Both the position numbers and the translations under genes were made by a program. A stretch of DNA of 32,538 bases, taken from Rhodoplanes roseus. GTDB lineage: Bacteria; Pseudomonadota; Alphaproteobacteria; Rhizobiales; Xanthobacteraceae. The stretch spans positions 1-32,538 of the forward strand of contig NZ_NPEX01000045.1 in NCBI RefSeq assembly GCF_003258865.1. Direction: 5' to 3'. Numbering within the stretch: position 1 is the first letter of the stretch; each line of letters begins with the position of its first letter. Under the pieces are notes generated by a model. It saw only the letters and a program-made list of their open reading frames with translations. It made no database searches and was not told where the DNA came from. Shown here in pieces: positions 7,412 through 15,216 of the stretch.

Positions 7412-8924
7412 GTCCGTTCGCTCCAACGGCTGCACTGGCGCCCTTCGCGACCTTGCGGAGATCGCGCGGCAGGTTCAGCTTCATGGTGGTGCCGCGTCCG
7501 ACCTCGGACTCCAGCGTGATGTCGCCGCCCAGATTGCGCACCATGGTGCGCACATGGGCGAGGCCGATGCCCTCGCCGGGCTGGTCCTGCGCGCCGGAGC
7601 GGCGGAACAGATCGAAGACGCGCTCGTGATCGTGGGACGCGATCCCCCGCCCGTTGTCCTCGACCTCAACGACGATCCGCTGCCCGGGTTCCGGCCGCGC
7701 CCTTACCCGGATGTGGATGGGTCGTTCGGGACTGCGGTATTTCACGGCGTTGTCGAGAAGATTGCCGAACACCTGCTCGAGCGCCAGCCGGTCCGACACC
7801 ACGTTCGGCAGCCCGGGCGCCAGCGTGACCTCGCCACCCGCCTCGACCACCTGGTGCCGGATGCTCTCCGCCGAGGTCTCCAGCAGCGCGCCGAGGTCGA
7901 TGCGCTCCGGCTTGAGGGTGCGGCGGCCTTCGCGCGACAGCTTGAGGATGGCGTTGATCAGCCCGTCCATCTTGCGGGTCGAGGAGCGGATGAAGCCGAT
8001 CGCCTCCGGCGCGTCCTCGATGGCGGCGAGGCGGGCGTCCTCGGCCGCCGGATCGTCGGCCGGCAGGCCCGCCTTCTCGAACCAGGAGCGGACCGCGACG
8101 AGGCTCGCCTCCAGCTCGCTGGTGAAGCCCATGATGTTGACGAGCGGCGCCCGCAGGTCGTGGGTGACGATGTAGGCGAAGCGTTGGATCTCGTCGTTGG
8201 CGCGGCCGAGATCGGCGGTGCGCTCGGCGACCCGCTCCTCCAGGCCGGCATTGAGCGCCCGGACCTCCTCCTGCGCCGCGACGAGCTGGCGCGTGTAGCC
8301 GATGGTCATCCAGGCGGCGCCGCCGACCACGCCGACGATGACCAGCGCGCCCAGGATCGCCACCCAGTAGAGCGCGCCGATGGTCTTCTGCTGGCGTTGC
8401 ACGCTCTCGCCGATCCGCCGCTCCGCCGAGGTGATGAGCGTGTCGAAGATGCCCCGCGCCTCCTCCATCAGGGCACGGCCGCGGTCGGTGCGCACGATCG
8501 CCACGGCCTCGTCGCGGCGTCCGTCGCGCACCAGCTCGATGGTCTGCTGCATCTCGACCATCTTGCCCGAGATGATTTCGGTCAGCCGTGCGATCTGGGC
8601 CGCATAGGCGGGGACGCCGGACAGGCGCGAGCGCACCAGCTCGATCTGGTCCGCGAGCTTGCGGCGCGCCTGCTCGTAGGGCGCGAGATAGGCCTCCTCT
8701 GCGGTCAGCAGGAAACCGCGCTGGCCCGTCTCGGTGTCCTGCAGCAGGCTGCGCAGATCGACCAGCGCGGCGCGCTGCTGGCGCACCGCGACCGACAGCT
8801 CCGTATAGGTGCGCGTCTCCGCCACCAGCCACAGCGTGGTGACGACGATCGCGACCAGCGCGGCGAAGCCGACCAGCAGAGCGGCCACGGTCGAGCGGAT
8901 GAGGGCGAGCTTGGAGATCGGCAT
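7386..8924 (-). CDS. CHASE3-domain membrane histidine kinase
   Basis: 512 residues. Membrane helix 1 is about residues 12-34. A CHASE3 sensor follows (about 40-180) with the family signature LQDTETGQRGFLLT at 61-74, and helix 2 spans about 185-208. A coiled linker leads to the HisKA box with FAYIVTHDLRAPL, phosphoacceptor His255. The ATPase domain has NLLDNAVKYR, VEDNGRGI and GEGIGLAHV. The ATG at 8924 puts the first helix close to the N-terminus; an upstream in-frame ATG at 9008 would add 28 Pro-rich residues. Its Shine-Dalgarno is weak. It is the first gene of the three-gene signalling unit, and the CHASE3 ligand is unknown. Confidence 0.9.
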   Translation of the reverse strand: MPISKLALIRSTVAALLVGFAALVAIVVTTLWLVAETRTYTELSVAVRQQRAALVDLRSLLQDTETGQRGFLLTAEEAYLAPYEQARRKLADQIELVRSRLSGVPAYAAQIARLTEIISGKMVEMQQTIELVRDGRRDEAVAIVRTDRGRALMEEARGIFDTLITSAERRIGESVQRQQKTIGALYWVAILGALVIVGVVGGAAWMTIGYTRQLVAAQEEVRALNAGLEERVAERTADLGRANDEIQRFAYIVTHDLRAPLVNIMGFTSELEASLVAVRSWFEKAGLPADDPAAEDARLAAIEDAPEAIGFIRSSTRKMDGLINAILKLSREGRRTLKPERIDLGALLETSAESIRHQVVEAGGEVTLAPGLPNVVSDRLALEQVFGNLLDNAVKYRSPERPIHIRVRARPEPGQRIVVEVEDNGRGIASHDHERVFDLFRRSGAQDQPGEGIGLAHVRTMVRNLGGDITLESEVGRGTTMKLNLPRDLRKVAKGASAAVGANGRESEREAR

Positions 8925-9076
8925 GTGGGGGTTCGGGGGTGATGGACCGGGCCAACATAGTGCCTCGGTCGGGATCCGCACAGGGGCATTAGCCCGGCAT
9001 TTTCGCATCTGCCATCAAGGGCGCTCCCGCGGAATGCCAAAGCGCTACCTCGACACCATCGTGGCGCGTCCGCGAC

Positions 9077-9676
9077 TCACACCAGCGGAAGATCGCGGAG
9101 CCGAAGCCCGAGCGGGGGAGCGATGTCGAACGGCAGCGGCTCGTCCGGCCCGATCGTCAGCCGCTCGCGATAGCCTTCCGGACCCGGGCTGCGATGCAGA
9201 TGGGCGACCAGGCTCTGGGCCTCGATCACGATCGCGGCGCGCACCCCGAAGGCGGCGTAGAGACGGACCTTGCGGTGCAGATCGTAAGCCAGGCTGGCGT
9301 CCGCCACCTCGACGACGAGCAACGCCGTCTCCGGCGACAAGTTGGCGAGACCGTCGGCCCGGCGATAGAAGATCAGGTCGGGCTCGACGAACGTGTCCTG
9401 GTCGAGCCGCAGCGTCGTCTCCTGCGCGACCAGGATTTCCTCGGGAAGATGACGATCGAAATATCGTGTGAGGTTGACCTTGACCACCTCGTGACGGATG
9501 CCCTTCGGCGACATCGGCACGACCTCCCCGCCAATCAGCTCGATACGCTCGTTCTCGGGGATGACGCCGGCCCGCAGCATCGCCTCGATCTCGGCGACGC
9601 TCCAGCGTCGCCGCATCAGACCTTCGGCGGCCTGCGTCGTGAGCGGAAGGTCGGGCGTGCGGAACGGCTGGTTCAT
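9077..9676 (-). CDS. Uma2-family (DUF820) nuclease-fold protein
   Basis: 199 residues of the PD-(D/E)XK-like Uma2/DUF820 family. The core is present: an N-terminal helix with WSVAEIEAMLRAGVIPENERIELIGGEVVPMSP, then VEPDLIFY, VVEVADASLAYDLHRKVRLYAAFGV. The Asp of EPD, the Glu of VEVAD and the Lys of HRK are at catalytic spacing. The usual YWLVD strand after the helix is replaced by AAIVIE, a mild departure. These proteins are abundant in cyanobacteria and patchy elsewhere; their function is mostly unknown. It stands alone, divergent from the oxygenase operon. Confidence 0.82.
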   Translation of the reverse strand: MNQPFRTPDLPLTTQAAEGLMRRRWSVAEIEAMLRAGVIPENERIELIGGEVVPMSPKGIRHEVVKVNLTRYFDRHLPEEILVAQETTLRLDQDTFVEPDLIFYRRADGLANLSPETALLVVEVADASLAYDLHRKVRLYAAFGVRAAIVIEAQSLVAHLHRSPGPEGYRERLTIGPDEPLPFDIAPPLGLRLRDLPLV

Positions 9677-9764
9677 GCGCCGATGTTATCACGCGGCCGC
9701 CGCGGCGAGAATGCGCCCGCGCCGCCGCAGGCCGGCGGTCGGCCGCCTCCTGCCCAGGATTAGG

Positions 9765-9810
9765 GCAGCGTTGTACATTTTTTCTGCTTTATCCCAAAAA
9801 TAACACACCT
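9765..9810. promoter_or_regulatory. AT-rich promoter region ahead of the oxygenase operon
   Basis: A sharp AT-rich island in otherwise GC-rich DNA, with TTGTAC at 9771-9776 followed by T-rich and A-rich runs up to TAACAC at 9801. It lies 60-100 bases before the operon's first ATG. A -35-like hexamer is visible, but no -10 sits at the right distance, so an activator-dependent promoter is possible. Confidence 0.3.
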
Positions 9811-9869
9811 ACACTCGTGAGGCTCCGACGTCGCTCACCCCCGCGCGGCGCCGTGCGCACGGAAGGCCG

Positions 9870-11141
9870 ATGACCAACACGTCCCGCTTCGACCCCGACG
9901 ACGGCGCGACACCGGACGACGTCTCGGATCTGCGGTGGCCCGCCGATCCGGCCGAGATCCCCGACTGGATCTATACCGACCGCCGCATCTACGACCTCGA
10001 GCAAGCCCGCATCTTCCGCGGCCACACCTGGAACTACGTCGCGCTCGACGTCGAGCTGCCGCAGCCGGGCGACTACATCCGCTCCTATATCGGCGACACG
10101 CCGATCATCGTGGCGCGCGACGCCGACGGCCGGGTGCGCGCCTTCGAGAACCGCTGCGCCCATCGCGGCGCCGAGTTCTGCAAGAGCTATCGCGGCAGCA
10201 CCAAGCAGTTCGTCTGCCCGTATCACCAGTGGACCTACGATCTCTCGGGAGCGCTGGTCTCGGTGCCGTTCCGCCGCGGCGTCAAGGGGCTGGGCGGCAT
10301 GCCGGCCGACTTCGAGCTCGGCGCGCACAATCTGCGCAGCCTCAACGTCACGACGCGCCACGGCGTGGTGTTCGCCTCGTTCCAGGACGACATCGAGAGC
10401 TTCGAGGACTATCTCGGCCCCGAGATGCTCGACCAGTTCGACACGGTGTTCGACGGCCGCACGCTGAAGCTCCTCGGCGTCCACCGCAACACCCTGCAGG
10501 GCAACTGGAAGCTCTATCAGGAGAATCTGAAGGACCCGTACCACGCGACGCTGCTGCACACCTATCTGACGACCTTCGGCCTGTTCGTCGCCGGCAACAA
10601 GACGATGATCATGACCGACGCCAAGGGCCGCCATTCGACCCTGTGCAACGCGCGGCCGCAGGGACGCCCCGACAACGATCCGAGCAAGTCGGAGATCCGC
10701 TCCTTCCACGCCGCCATGCAGCTCGCCGATCCGCGGGTGATCCAGCTCATCCCCGAGAAGGACTCGCCTTGGACCAGCAACGCCATCACGATCTGGCCGA
10801 ACCTGATCCTGCTGCGCCAGACCAACATTCTGGGCGCGCGCCAGATCGTGCCGATGGGGCCGAACCAGTTCATGCTGATCTGGACCACCTTCGGGTTCGC
10901 CGACGACAGCCCGGAGATGGAGCAGCACCGGCTGCGCCAGAACAACATCTTCGGTCCCGGCGGCTTCATCGGCATCGACGACAACGAGGCGATCAAGTTC
11001 GTCCAGGACGGCGTGATGCGCTCGGTGCCGCGCCACGGCGTCGCCCCGCTCGGCAAGGACGAGGAAGGGCCCGACGTGGTGATCACCGATCGGGCGATCC
11101 GCAGCATGTATCGCCACTACCGCGCGGAGATGGGACTGTGA
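9870..11141 (+). CDS. Aromatic-ring-hydroxylating dioxygenase, alpha subunit
   Basis: 423 residues. The Rieske domain holds a 2Fe-2S cluster on CAH (Cys96, His98) and CPYH (Cys116, His119). The catalytic domain has the mononuclear-iron motif DPYHATLLH: Asp222 bridging to the Rieske centre of the neighbouring subunit, with iron ligands His225 and His230; a third ligand is probably an Asp in GIDDNE. The sequence pattern is closest in memory to anthranilate- and salicylate-hydroxylase large subunits. It inserts oxygen into an aromatic ring using electrons from a ferredoxin. GGAAGG lies just three bases before the ATG, slightly close. The stop overlaps the beta-subunit start by four bases (GTGA). 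Substrate unknown. Confidence 0.93.
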   Translation: MTNTSRFDPDDGATPDDVSDLRWPADPAEIPDWIYTDRRIYDLEQARIFRGHTWNYVALDVELPQPGDYIRSYIGDTPIIVARDADGRVRAFENRCAHRGAEFCKSYRGSTKQFVCPYHQWTYDLSGALVSVPFRRGVKGLGGMPADFELGAHNLRSLNVTTRHGVVFASFQDDIESFEDYLGPEMLDQFDTVFDGRTLKLLGVHRNTLQGNWKLYQENLKDPYHATLLHTYLTTFGLFVAGNKTMIMTDAKGRHSTLCNARPQGRPDNDPSKSEIRSFHAAMQLADPRVIQLIPEKDSPWTSNAITIWPNLILLRQTNILGARQIVPMGPNQFMLIWTTFGFADDSPEMEQHRLRQNNIFGPGGFIGIDDNEAIKFVQDGVMRSVPRHGVAPLGKDEEGPDVVITDRAIRSMYRHYRAEMGL

Positions 11142-11674
11142 CCAACGCCGCGCAGCCGGCCGCCGCGCAACCGGCCCCCGCGCATGCGGCGCTCGACCCC
11201 GCGCTGCGGCGCGACCTCTGCTTCGCCGTGCAGGAGTTCAACGCCGACTACGCCGACACGCTCGACCGCGGCGACATCGAGGCCTGGCCGGGCTTCTTCA
11301 CCGAGGACGGCGTCTATCGGCTGATCGCCCGCGACAACGCCGATGCCGGCCTGCCGCTCTCGCTGATGTCCTGCGAGGGCATGGGCATGCTGAAGGACCG
11401 CGCCTACGCCATCGCCCACACCGAGATGTTCGCGCCGCGCTACGTGCTGCACGTGATCAGCCCGGCGCGCGTCAGCGACTATCGCGGCGGCCTCATCAGC
11501 GCGCAGGCGAACTACGCGATCCTGGAGACGCTGGTGGACGAGCCCACCCGGCTGCTCCAGTGCGGTCGCTACCGCGACACGTTCGTGATGCACGGCGACC
11601 GGCTGCTGCTCAAGGAACGCAACTGCGTCTACGACACGGTGCTGGTGCCGACCTGCGTGGTCTACCCGCCGTGA
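11138..11674 (+). CDS. Aromatic-ring-hydroxylating dioxygenase, beta subunit
   Basis: 178 residues of the NTF2-like small subunit that builds the alpha3beta3 hexamer. After a Pro/Ala-rich N-terminus come the family features FNADYADTLDRGDIEAWPGFFTEDGVYRL and a C-terminal sheet with GRYRDTFVMHGDRLLLKERNCVYD. The start is the GTG at 11138, sharing GTGA with the alpha-subunit stop; this gives translational coupling suited to a 1:1 complex. It has no catalytic residues of its own. An 80-base gap with a strong hairpin separates it from the transporter genes. Confidence 0.9.
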   Translation: MTNAAQPAAAQPAPAHAALDPALRRDLCFAVQEFNADYADTLDRGDIEAWPGFFTEDGVYRLIARDNADAGLPLSLMSCEGMGMLKDRAYAIAHTEMFAPRYVLHVISPARVSDYRGGLISAQANYAILETLVDEPTRLLQCGRYRDTFVMHGDRLLLKERNCVYDTVLVPTCVVYPP

Positions 11675-11679
11675 CATCC

Positions 11680-11714
11680 GGCGCTGGTCCGGCGGCCGCT
11701 GCCGCCGGAGCGCC
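11680..11714 (+). other. Intercistronic hairpin between oxygenase and transporter genes
   Basis: Starting five bases after the beta-subunit stop: outer arms GGCGC and GCGCC, a three-base TGG bulge, then a perfect nine-base stem TCCGGCGGC/GCCGCCGGA around the loop CGCT. No T-run follows, so it is more likely a processing, stability or attenuation element than a simple terminator. Confidence 0.5.
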
Positions 11715-11754
11715 ACGAGACGTTTGGCAAGCGAACAGACACGGAGACGGGTCC

Positions 11755-12798
11755 ATGATGCGCCGTATCGCCGAGAGCTTCCGGTCCTCGGCCGTCCGTC
11801 TCGGGCTGGCCTCGATCGCCGTGGCGACGACGGTCGGCGGCGCCGCGCCGGCCCGGGCCGCCGACACGCTGACCATGCGGCTCGAATGGTCGGCCTATGT
11901 GATGCACCTGCCGTTCTACCTCGCCCTGGAGAAGGGCTGGTTCAAGGCCGCCGGCATCGACCTGCAGATGGAGGACGGCAACGGCTCGATCACGATGGTG
12001 CAGCTGGTCGGCAACGGCAAGTTCGACCTCGGCCACGGCGCGCTGTCGTCGATGGCGGTCGGCGCCTCGAAGGGGCTCGCCCTGGTCGCCGTGTCGGAAT
12101 ATCTGCAGAAGAGCCCGCTCGGCATCATCTACGACGCCAAGTACGACATCACGGCGATGAAGGACTTCGCCGGCAAGAAGATGATCTACACGCCGGCGTC
12201 GTTCGAATCGCCCTTCCTGGAGCCGTTCTTCAAGCAGAACGGCGTGCCGATGGGCAGCCTGAACATGGTCGGGGTCGAGGCCTCGGCCAAGATGTCGTCC
12301 TACATGACCGGCGTCGCCGAGGCCTTCGTCACCACGGTGCCGGCCGACCTGCCGCGCGTGGAGGAGAAGCGCGCCTCCAAGGCGATCCTGTTCGCCGACT
12401 ACGGCATGAACCTGCCGACCTTCGGCATCGTCGCCGGCACCGAGGCGCTCAAGACAAAGGGTCCGGCGATCAAGCGCTTCGTCAGCGTCGTCTCGGCCGC
12501 CTGGGAATACATCCTGGCCGGCCATGCCGACGAGGCAGCCGAAGCGGTGATGAAGCAGCGGCCGAACGCGGCGACCACGGCCGAGCGGCTGAAGGCCGAG
12601 TTCAAGCAACAGGCCCCCTATTTCGGCGAGCAGGGCAAGACCGTGTTCCCGGGCCTGCAGAGCAAGGAGGAGTGGGCGAAGGCGCTGACCGTGATGGAGG
12701 CCGCCAAGGTGATCGCGCCCGGCACGACGCCCGAGAAGTACTTCACCAACGACTATGTCGACGCCGACTATGGCCGCCGCATCGTGGCCGGCAAGTAG
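11755..12798 (+). CDS. ABC transporter substrate-binding protein, NitT/TauT (SsuA/ThiY-like)
   Basis: 347 residues with a Sec signal peptide: basic MMRR, hydrophobic core, cleavage near PARA-ADT at about residue 36. The mature protein has the family's lobe pattern: HLPFYLALEKGWFKAAGIDL, then QLVGNGKFDLGHGALSS, DLPRVEE and a C-terminal region rich in helices. It binds the substrate in the periplasm and delivers it to the permease. GGAG at 11743-11746 lies eight bases before the ATG. The family takes sulfonates, nitrate, pyrimidines and aromatic acids; the oxygenase neighbours point to an aromatic substrate, which is inference. It is ten bases ahead of the ATPase gene. Confidence 0.9.
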   Translation: MMRRIAESFRSSAVRLGLASIAVATTVGGAAPARAADTLTMRLEWSAYVMHLPFYLALEKGWFKAAGIDLQMEDGNGSITMVQLVGNGKFDLGHGALSSMAVGASKGLALVAVSEYLQKSPLGIIYDAKYDITAMKDFAGKKMIYTPASFESPFLEPFFKQNGVPMGSLNMVGVEASAKMSSYMTGVAEAFVTTVPADLPRVEEKRASKAILFADYGMNLPTFGIVAGTEALKTKGPAIKRFVSVVSAAWEYILAGHADEAAEAVMKQRPNAATTAERLKAEFKQQAPYFGEQGKTVFPGLQSKEEWAKALTVMEAAKVIAPGTTPEKYFTNDYVDADYGRRIVAGK

Positions 12799-12808
12799 CG
12801 GAGCCCGC

Positions 12809-13636
12809 ATGGCCGTCGCCGCCCTCTCCGCCGCGAACGCCGCCGCCGCGCACGCCGTGGTGCCGTTCGACGATCCGCTGGCCATCGAGATCGACGCGGT
12901 CGGCAAGACCTACGCCTCGAGCGACGGGGCCGTGACGGCGCTCGGCTCGGTCAGCCTCGACGTGCGCCGCGGCGAGTTCATCAGCCTGCTGGGGCCGAGC
13001 GGCTGCGGCAAGACTACGCTGCTGCGCATGGTGGCCGGGCTCGAGGACACCACCACCGGCCACATCCACCTGCACGGCCGCGGCCTCGACGGGCTCGGCT
13101 TCGTGTTCCAGCGCGACGTGCTGCTGAACTGGCGCACGATCCTGCAGAACGTGCTGCTGCCGATCGAGTTCAGGGGCGGACGGCCGAAGCAGTATCGCGA
13201 CCGGGCGCTGGCGCTTCTCGCCACCTTCGGGCTCGCCGGCTTCGAGAACAAGCGGCCGTGGGAACTCTCCGGCGGCATGCGCCAGCGCGCCGCGATCTGC
13301 CGCGCCCTGATCGACGATCCCGAGCTGCTGCTGATGGACGAGCCGTTCGGCGCCCTCGACGCGCTGACCCGCGACGAGCTGAACGTCGAGCTGCAGACGC
13401 TGTGGCACCGGTCGCGCAAGACGACGCTGTTCGTCACCCACAGCATCCCGGAGGCCGTGTTCCTCTCCGACCGCGTCGTCGTGATCTCGGACAAGCCGGG
13501 CCGCATCGTCGAGGTGCTCGACATCGACTTTCCGCGGCCGCGCGGGCTCGACATCCGCGAGGAGCCGGCCTTCGGCCACTACAGCCGCCATCTGCGCGAC
13601 GTGCTGGAGCGCCACGGCGCGTTCCGCAAACGCTGA
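12809..13636 (+). CDS. ABC transporter ATP-binding protein, SsuB/TauB-like
   Basis: 275-residue nucleotide-binding subunit. Walker A is GPSGCGKTT (62-70), the Q-loop is FQRDVLLNW, the signature is LSGGMRQRAAICRAL, Walker B is LLLMDEPFGALDALT, and the H-loop is VTHSIPEAVF. The first 20 residues are an Ala-rich extension. GGAG lies five bases before the ATG at 12809. It powers the importer formed with the flanking substrate-binding protein and permease. It starts ten bases after the binding-protein gene and ends 12 bases before the permease. Confidence 0.94.
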   Translation: MAVAALSAANAAAAHAVVPFDDPLAIEIDAVGKTYASSDGAVTALGSVSLDVRRGEFISLLGPSGCGKTTLLRMVAGLEDTTTGHIHLHGRGLDGLGFVFQRDVLLNWRTILQNVLLPIEFRGGRPKQYRDRALALLATFGLAGFENKRPWELSGGMRQRAAICRALIDDPELLLMDEPFGALDALTRDELNVELQTLWHRSRKTTLFVTHSIPEAVFLSDRVVVISDKPGRIVEVLDIDFPRPRGLDIREEPAFGHYSRHLRDVLERHGAFRKR

Positions 13637-13648
13637 GCCCGGAGCATC

Positions 13649-14443
13649 ATGCGCGCCTTCCGCCTTCCGACCGAGCTGTGGACCCTCGCGGCCCTGCTGG
13701 CGCTGTGGGAGGCCGTGGTGGTGGTCTTCCGGGTGCCCGAGATCCTGGTGCCGAGCGTGCGGGTGGTGTTCGACGAGATCGCGTCGAACCCCGACTTCTA
13801 TCTGGTGCAGTCGATGCACACGCTCTCCAACACGCTGGCCGCCTTCGTGCTGTCGGTGGTGTTCGGCGTCGGCATGGCGATCGCCATCGTCTCGTCCCGC
13901 TTCCTGGAGAAGACGCTCTACACCGTGCTGGTGGCGCTCAACAACGTGCCCAAGGTGGCGCTGGCGCCGCTGTTCGTGATCTGGCTCGGCACCGGCAACG
14001 CGTCCAAGATCGCCATGGGCGTGATGATCTCGATCTTCGCGATCGTCATCGACGCCGTGCTGGGGCTGCGCTCGCTCACCCCCGACATGATCGATCTCGG
14101 CCGCTCGATGCGCGGCTCCGGGCTGAAGATGCTGCTGAAGCTGCGGCTGCCCAACGCGCTGCCCAGCATCATCGCCGGCATGAAGGTGGCGATGTCGCTG
14201 TCGCTGGTCGGCGCCATCGTGGGCGAGTTCGTCGCGGCGCAGAACGGCCTCGGCTTCGTCATCCTCAGCGCCCAGGGCATGTTCCGCACCGACCGCGTCT
14301 TCGCCGCCATCCTGCTGCTCGCCGCCATCGGCACGACGCTCTACTACCTGATGGAAGTGTTGGAGCGCGCGCTGATCCCCTGGCACGAATCGCAGCGCCA
14401 CGGCACGGCCCGCGCCCCCGCGGCCGTCGTCCCCAAGGCGTGA
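13649..14443 (+). CDS. ABC transporter permease, SsuC/TauC-like
   Basis: 264 residues with about six membrane helices. The cytoplasmic coupling loop is RSMRGSGLKMLLKLRLPNALPSI, the EAA-like motif of this family, followed by GMKVAMSLSLVGAIVGEFVAAQNGLG, a hallmark of NitT/TauT permeases. A GGAG four bases before the ATG supports the start. A homodimer with the ATPase would form the inner-membrane pore. The tail after the last helix is Ala/Pro-rich. Confidence 0.93.
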   Translation: MRAFRLPTELWTLAALLALWEAVVVVFRVPEILVPSVRVVFDEIASNPDFYLVQSMHTLSNTLAAFVLSVVFGVGMAIAIVSSRFLEKTLYTVLVALNNVPKVALAPLFVIWLGTGNASKIAMGVMISIFAIVIDAVLGLRSLTPDMIDLGRSMRGSGLKMLLKLRLPNALPSIIAGMKVAMSLSLVGAIVGEFVAAQNGLGFVILSAQGMFRTDRVFAAILLLAAIGTTLYYLMEVLERALIPWHESQRHGTARAPAAVVPKA

Positions 14444-14503
14444 CGGCGCCGCCTCATCAGATCACCCGCGACCACCGACACATCGATACCGAGGAGGATC
14501 CCC

Positions 14504-14872
14504 ATGGCGCTCACGGCACTCGCGGACAAGGGCAACGTGCTGCACATCTACGATTTCCGGGTCAAGGCCGAGATGGCCGACGAGTTCATCAAGCTGTTCG
14601 AGGAGTTCGACTACTCGGACGAGAACCCGATGCACAAGTCGACCGCCCAGGTGCGCGACGGCGTGCTGTGCCGCGACGCCGCCGACCCCGAGCGCTTCTT
14701 CCTGATCGGCGAGTGGAAGAGCATCGAGGAGCACAAGAAGATCCTGAAGATCGTCGCCGAGATGCGGCCGAAATTCGCCCTGCTGGTCGACGGTGGCCCG
14801 GCCAACTTCAAGCCCATTTACGCCGAGGTGGTCTCCTCGACGCCGGTCGAGTATCTGCAGCCGCAGGCGTGA
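14504..14872 (+). CDS. ABM-like dimeric alpha/beta-barrel protein
   Basis: 122 residues. The pattern suggests an antibiotic-biosynthesis-monooxygenase-type ferredoxin-like fold: LHIYDFRVKAEMADEFIKLFEEF, then RFFLIGEWKSIEEHKKIL, ending in a short strand with YAEVV. AGGAGG at 14492-14497 lies six bases before the ATG, the strongest site in the operon, suggesting a well-expressed protein. Sitting between the transporter and the ferredoxin, it might act on the oxygenase product, as a cofactor-free monooxygenase or isomerase, or as a binding protein. No catalytic residue is recognisable, so the role is open. Confidence 0.75.
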   Translation: MALTALADKGNVLHIYDFRVKAEMADEFIKLFEEFDYSDENPMHKSTAQVRDGVLCRDAADPERFFLIGEWKSIEEHKKILKIVAEMRPKFALLVDGGPANFKPIYAEVVSSTPVEYLQPQA

Positions 14873-14886
14873 GGGGGAGCGCGACG

Positions 14887-15201
14887 ATGGCGTGGCATGC
14901 GGTGGCGAAGGCCGAGGACGTGGCGGAAGGCACGGTGCGGGCCGCCTCGGCGGCCGGCATCATGCTGGCACTCTACCGCATCGACGGCGCCTTCTACGCG
15001 ACGTCCGACGTGTGCACCCACGCTTTCGCGCTGCTGTCGGACGGCTATCTGGACGGCGACTGCATCGAATGCCCGATCCACCAGGCGCTGTTCCACGTGC
15101 CGACCGGCGAGGTCCGCAGCGAGCCCGCGAGCGTACCGCTGAAGACCTATCCGATCAGGCTGGAGGGCGACACGCTGATGGTGGAGATCGCCGAAGACTG
15201 A
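14887..15201 (+). CDS. Rieske-type ferredoxin
   Basis: 104 residues carrying a single 2Fe-2S Rieske centre: CTH (Cys43, His45) and CPIH (Cys62, His65). The small soluble form is the NagAb/BphF type that carries electrons to ring-hydroxylating oxygenases. GGAG at 14876-14879 lies seven bases before the ATG. It is the last gene of the operon and the obvious electron donor to the alpha subunit 3.7 kb upstream. The flavoprotein reductase that would reduce it is not in this window. It converges on the transglycosylase with 15 bases between stop codons. Confidence 0.93.
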   Translation: MAWHAVAKAEDVAEGTVRAASAAGIMLALYRIDGAFYATSDVCTHAFALLSDGYLDGDCIECPIHQALFHVPTGEVRSEPASVPLKTYPIRLEGDTLMVEIAED

Positions 15202-15216
15202 GGCGCCGGGCCGGCG

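Noticed and set aside
5309-7519. 736-codon plus-strand frame across HlyU and the signalling genes
   Set aside because: It is a shadow of the minus-strand genes, low in motif content and rich in Gly/Arg/Asp/His; the opposite strand encodes complete receiver and kinase domains.
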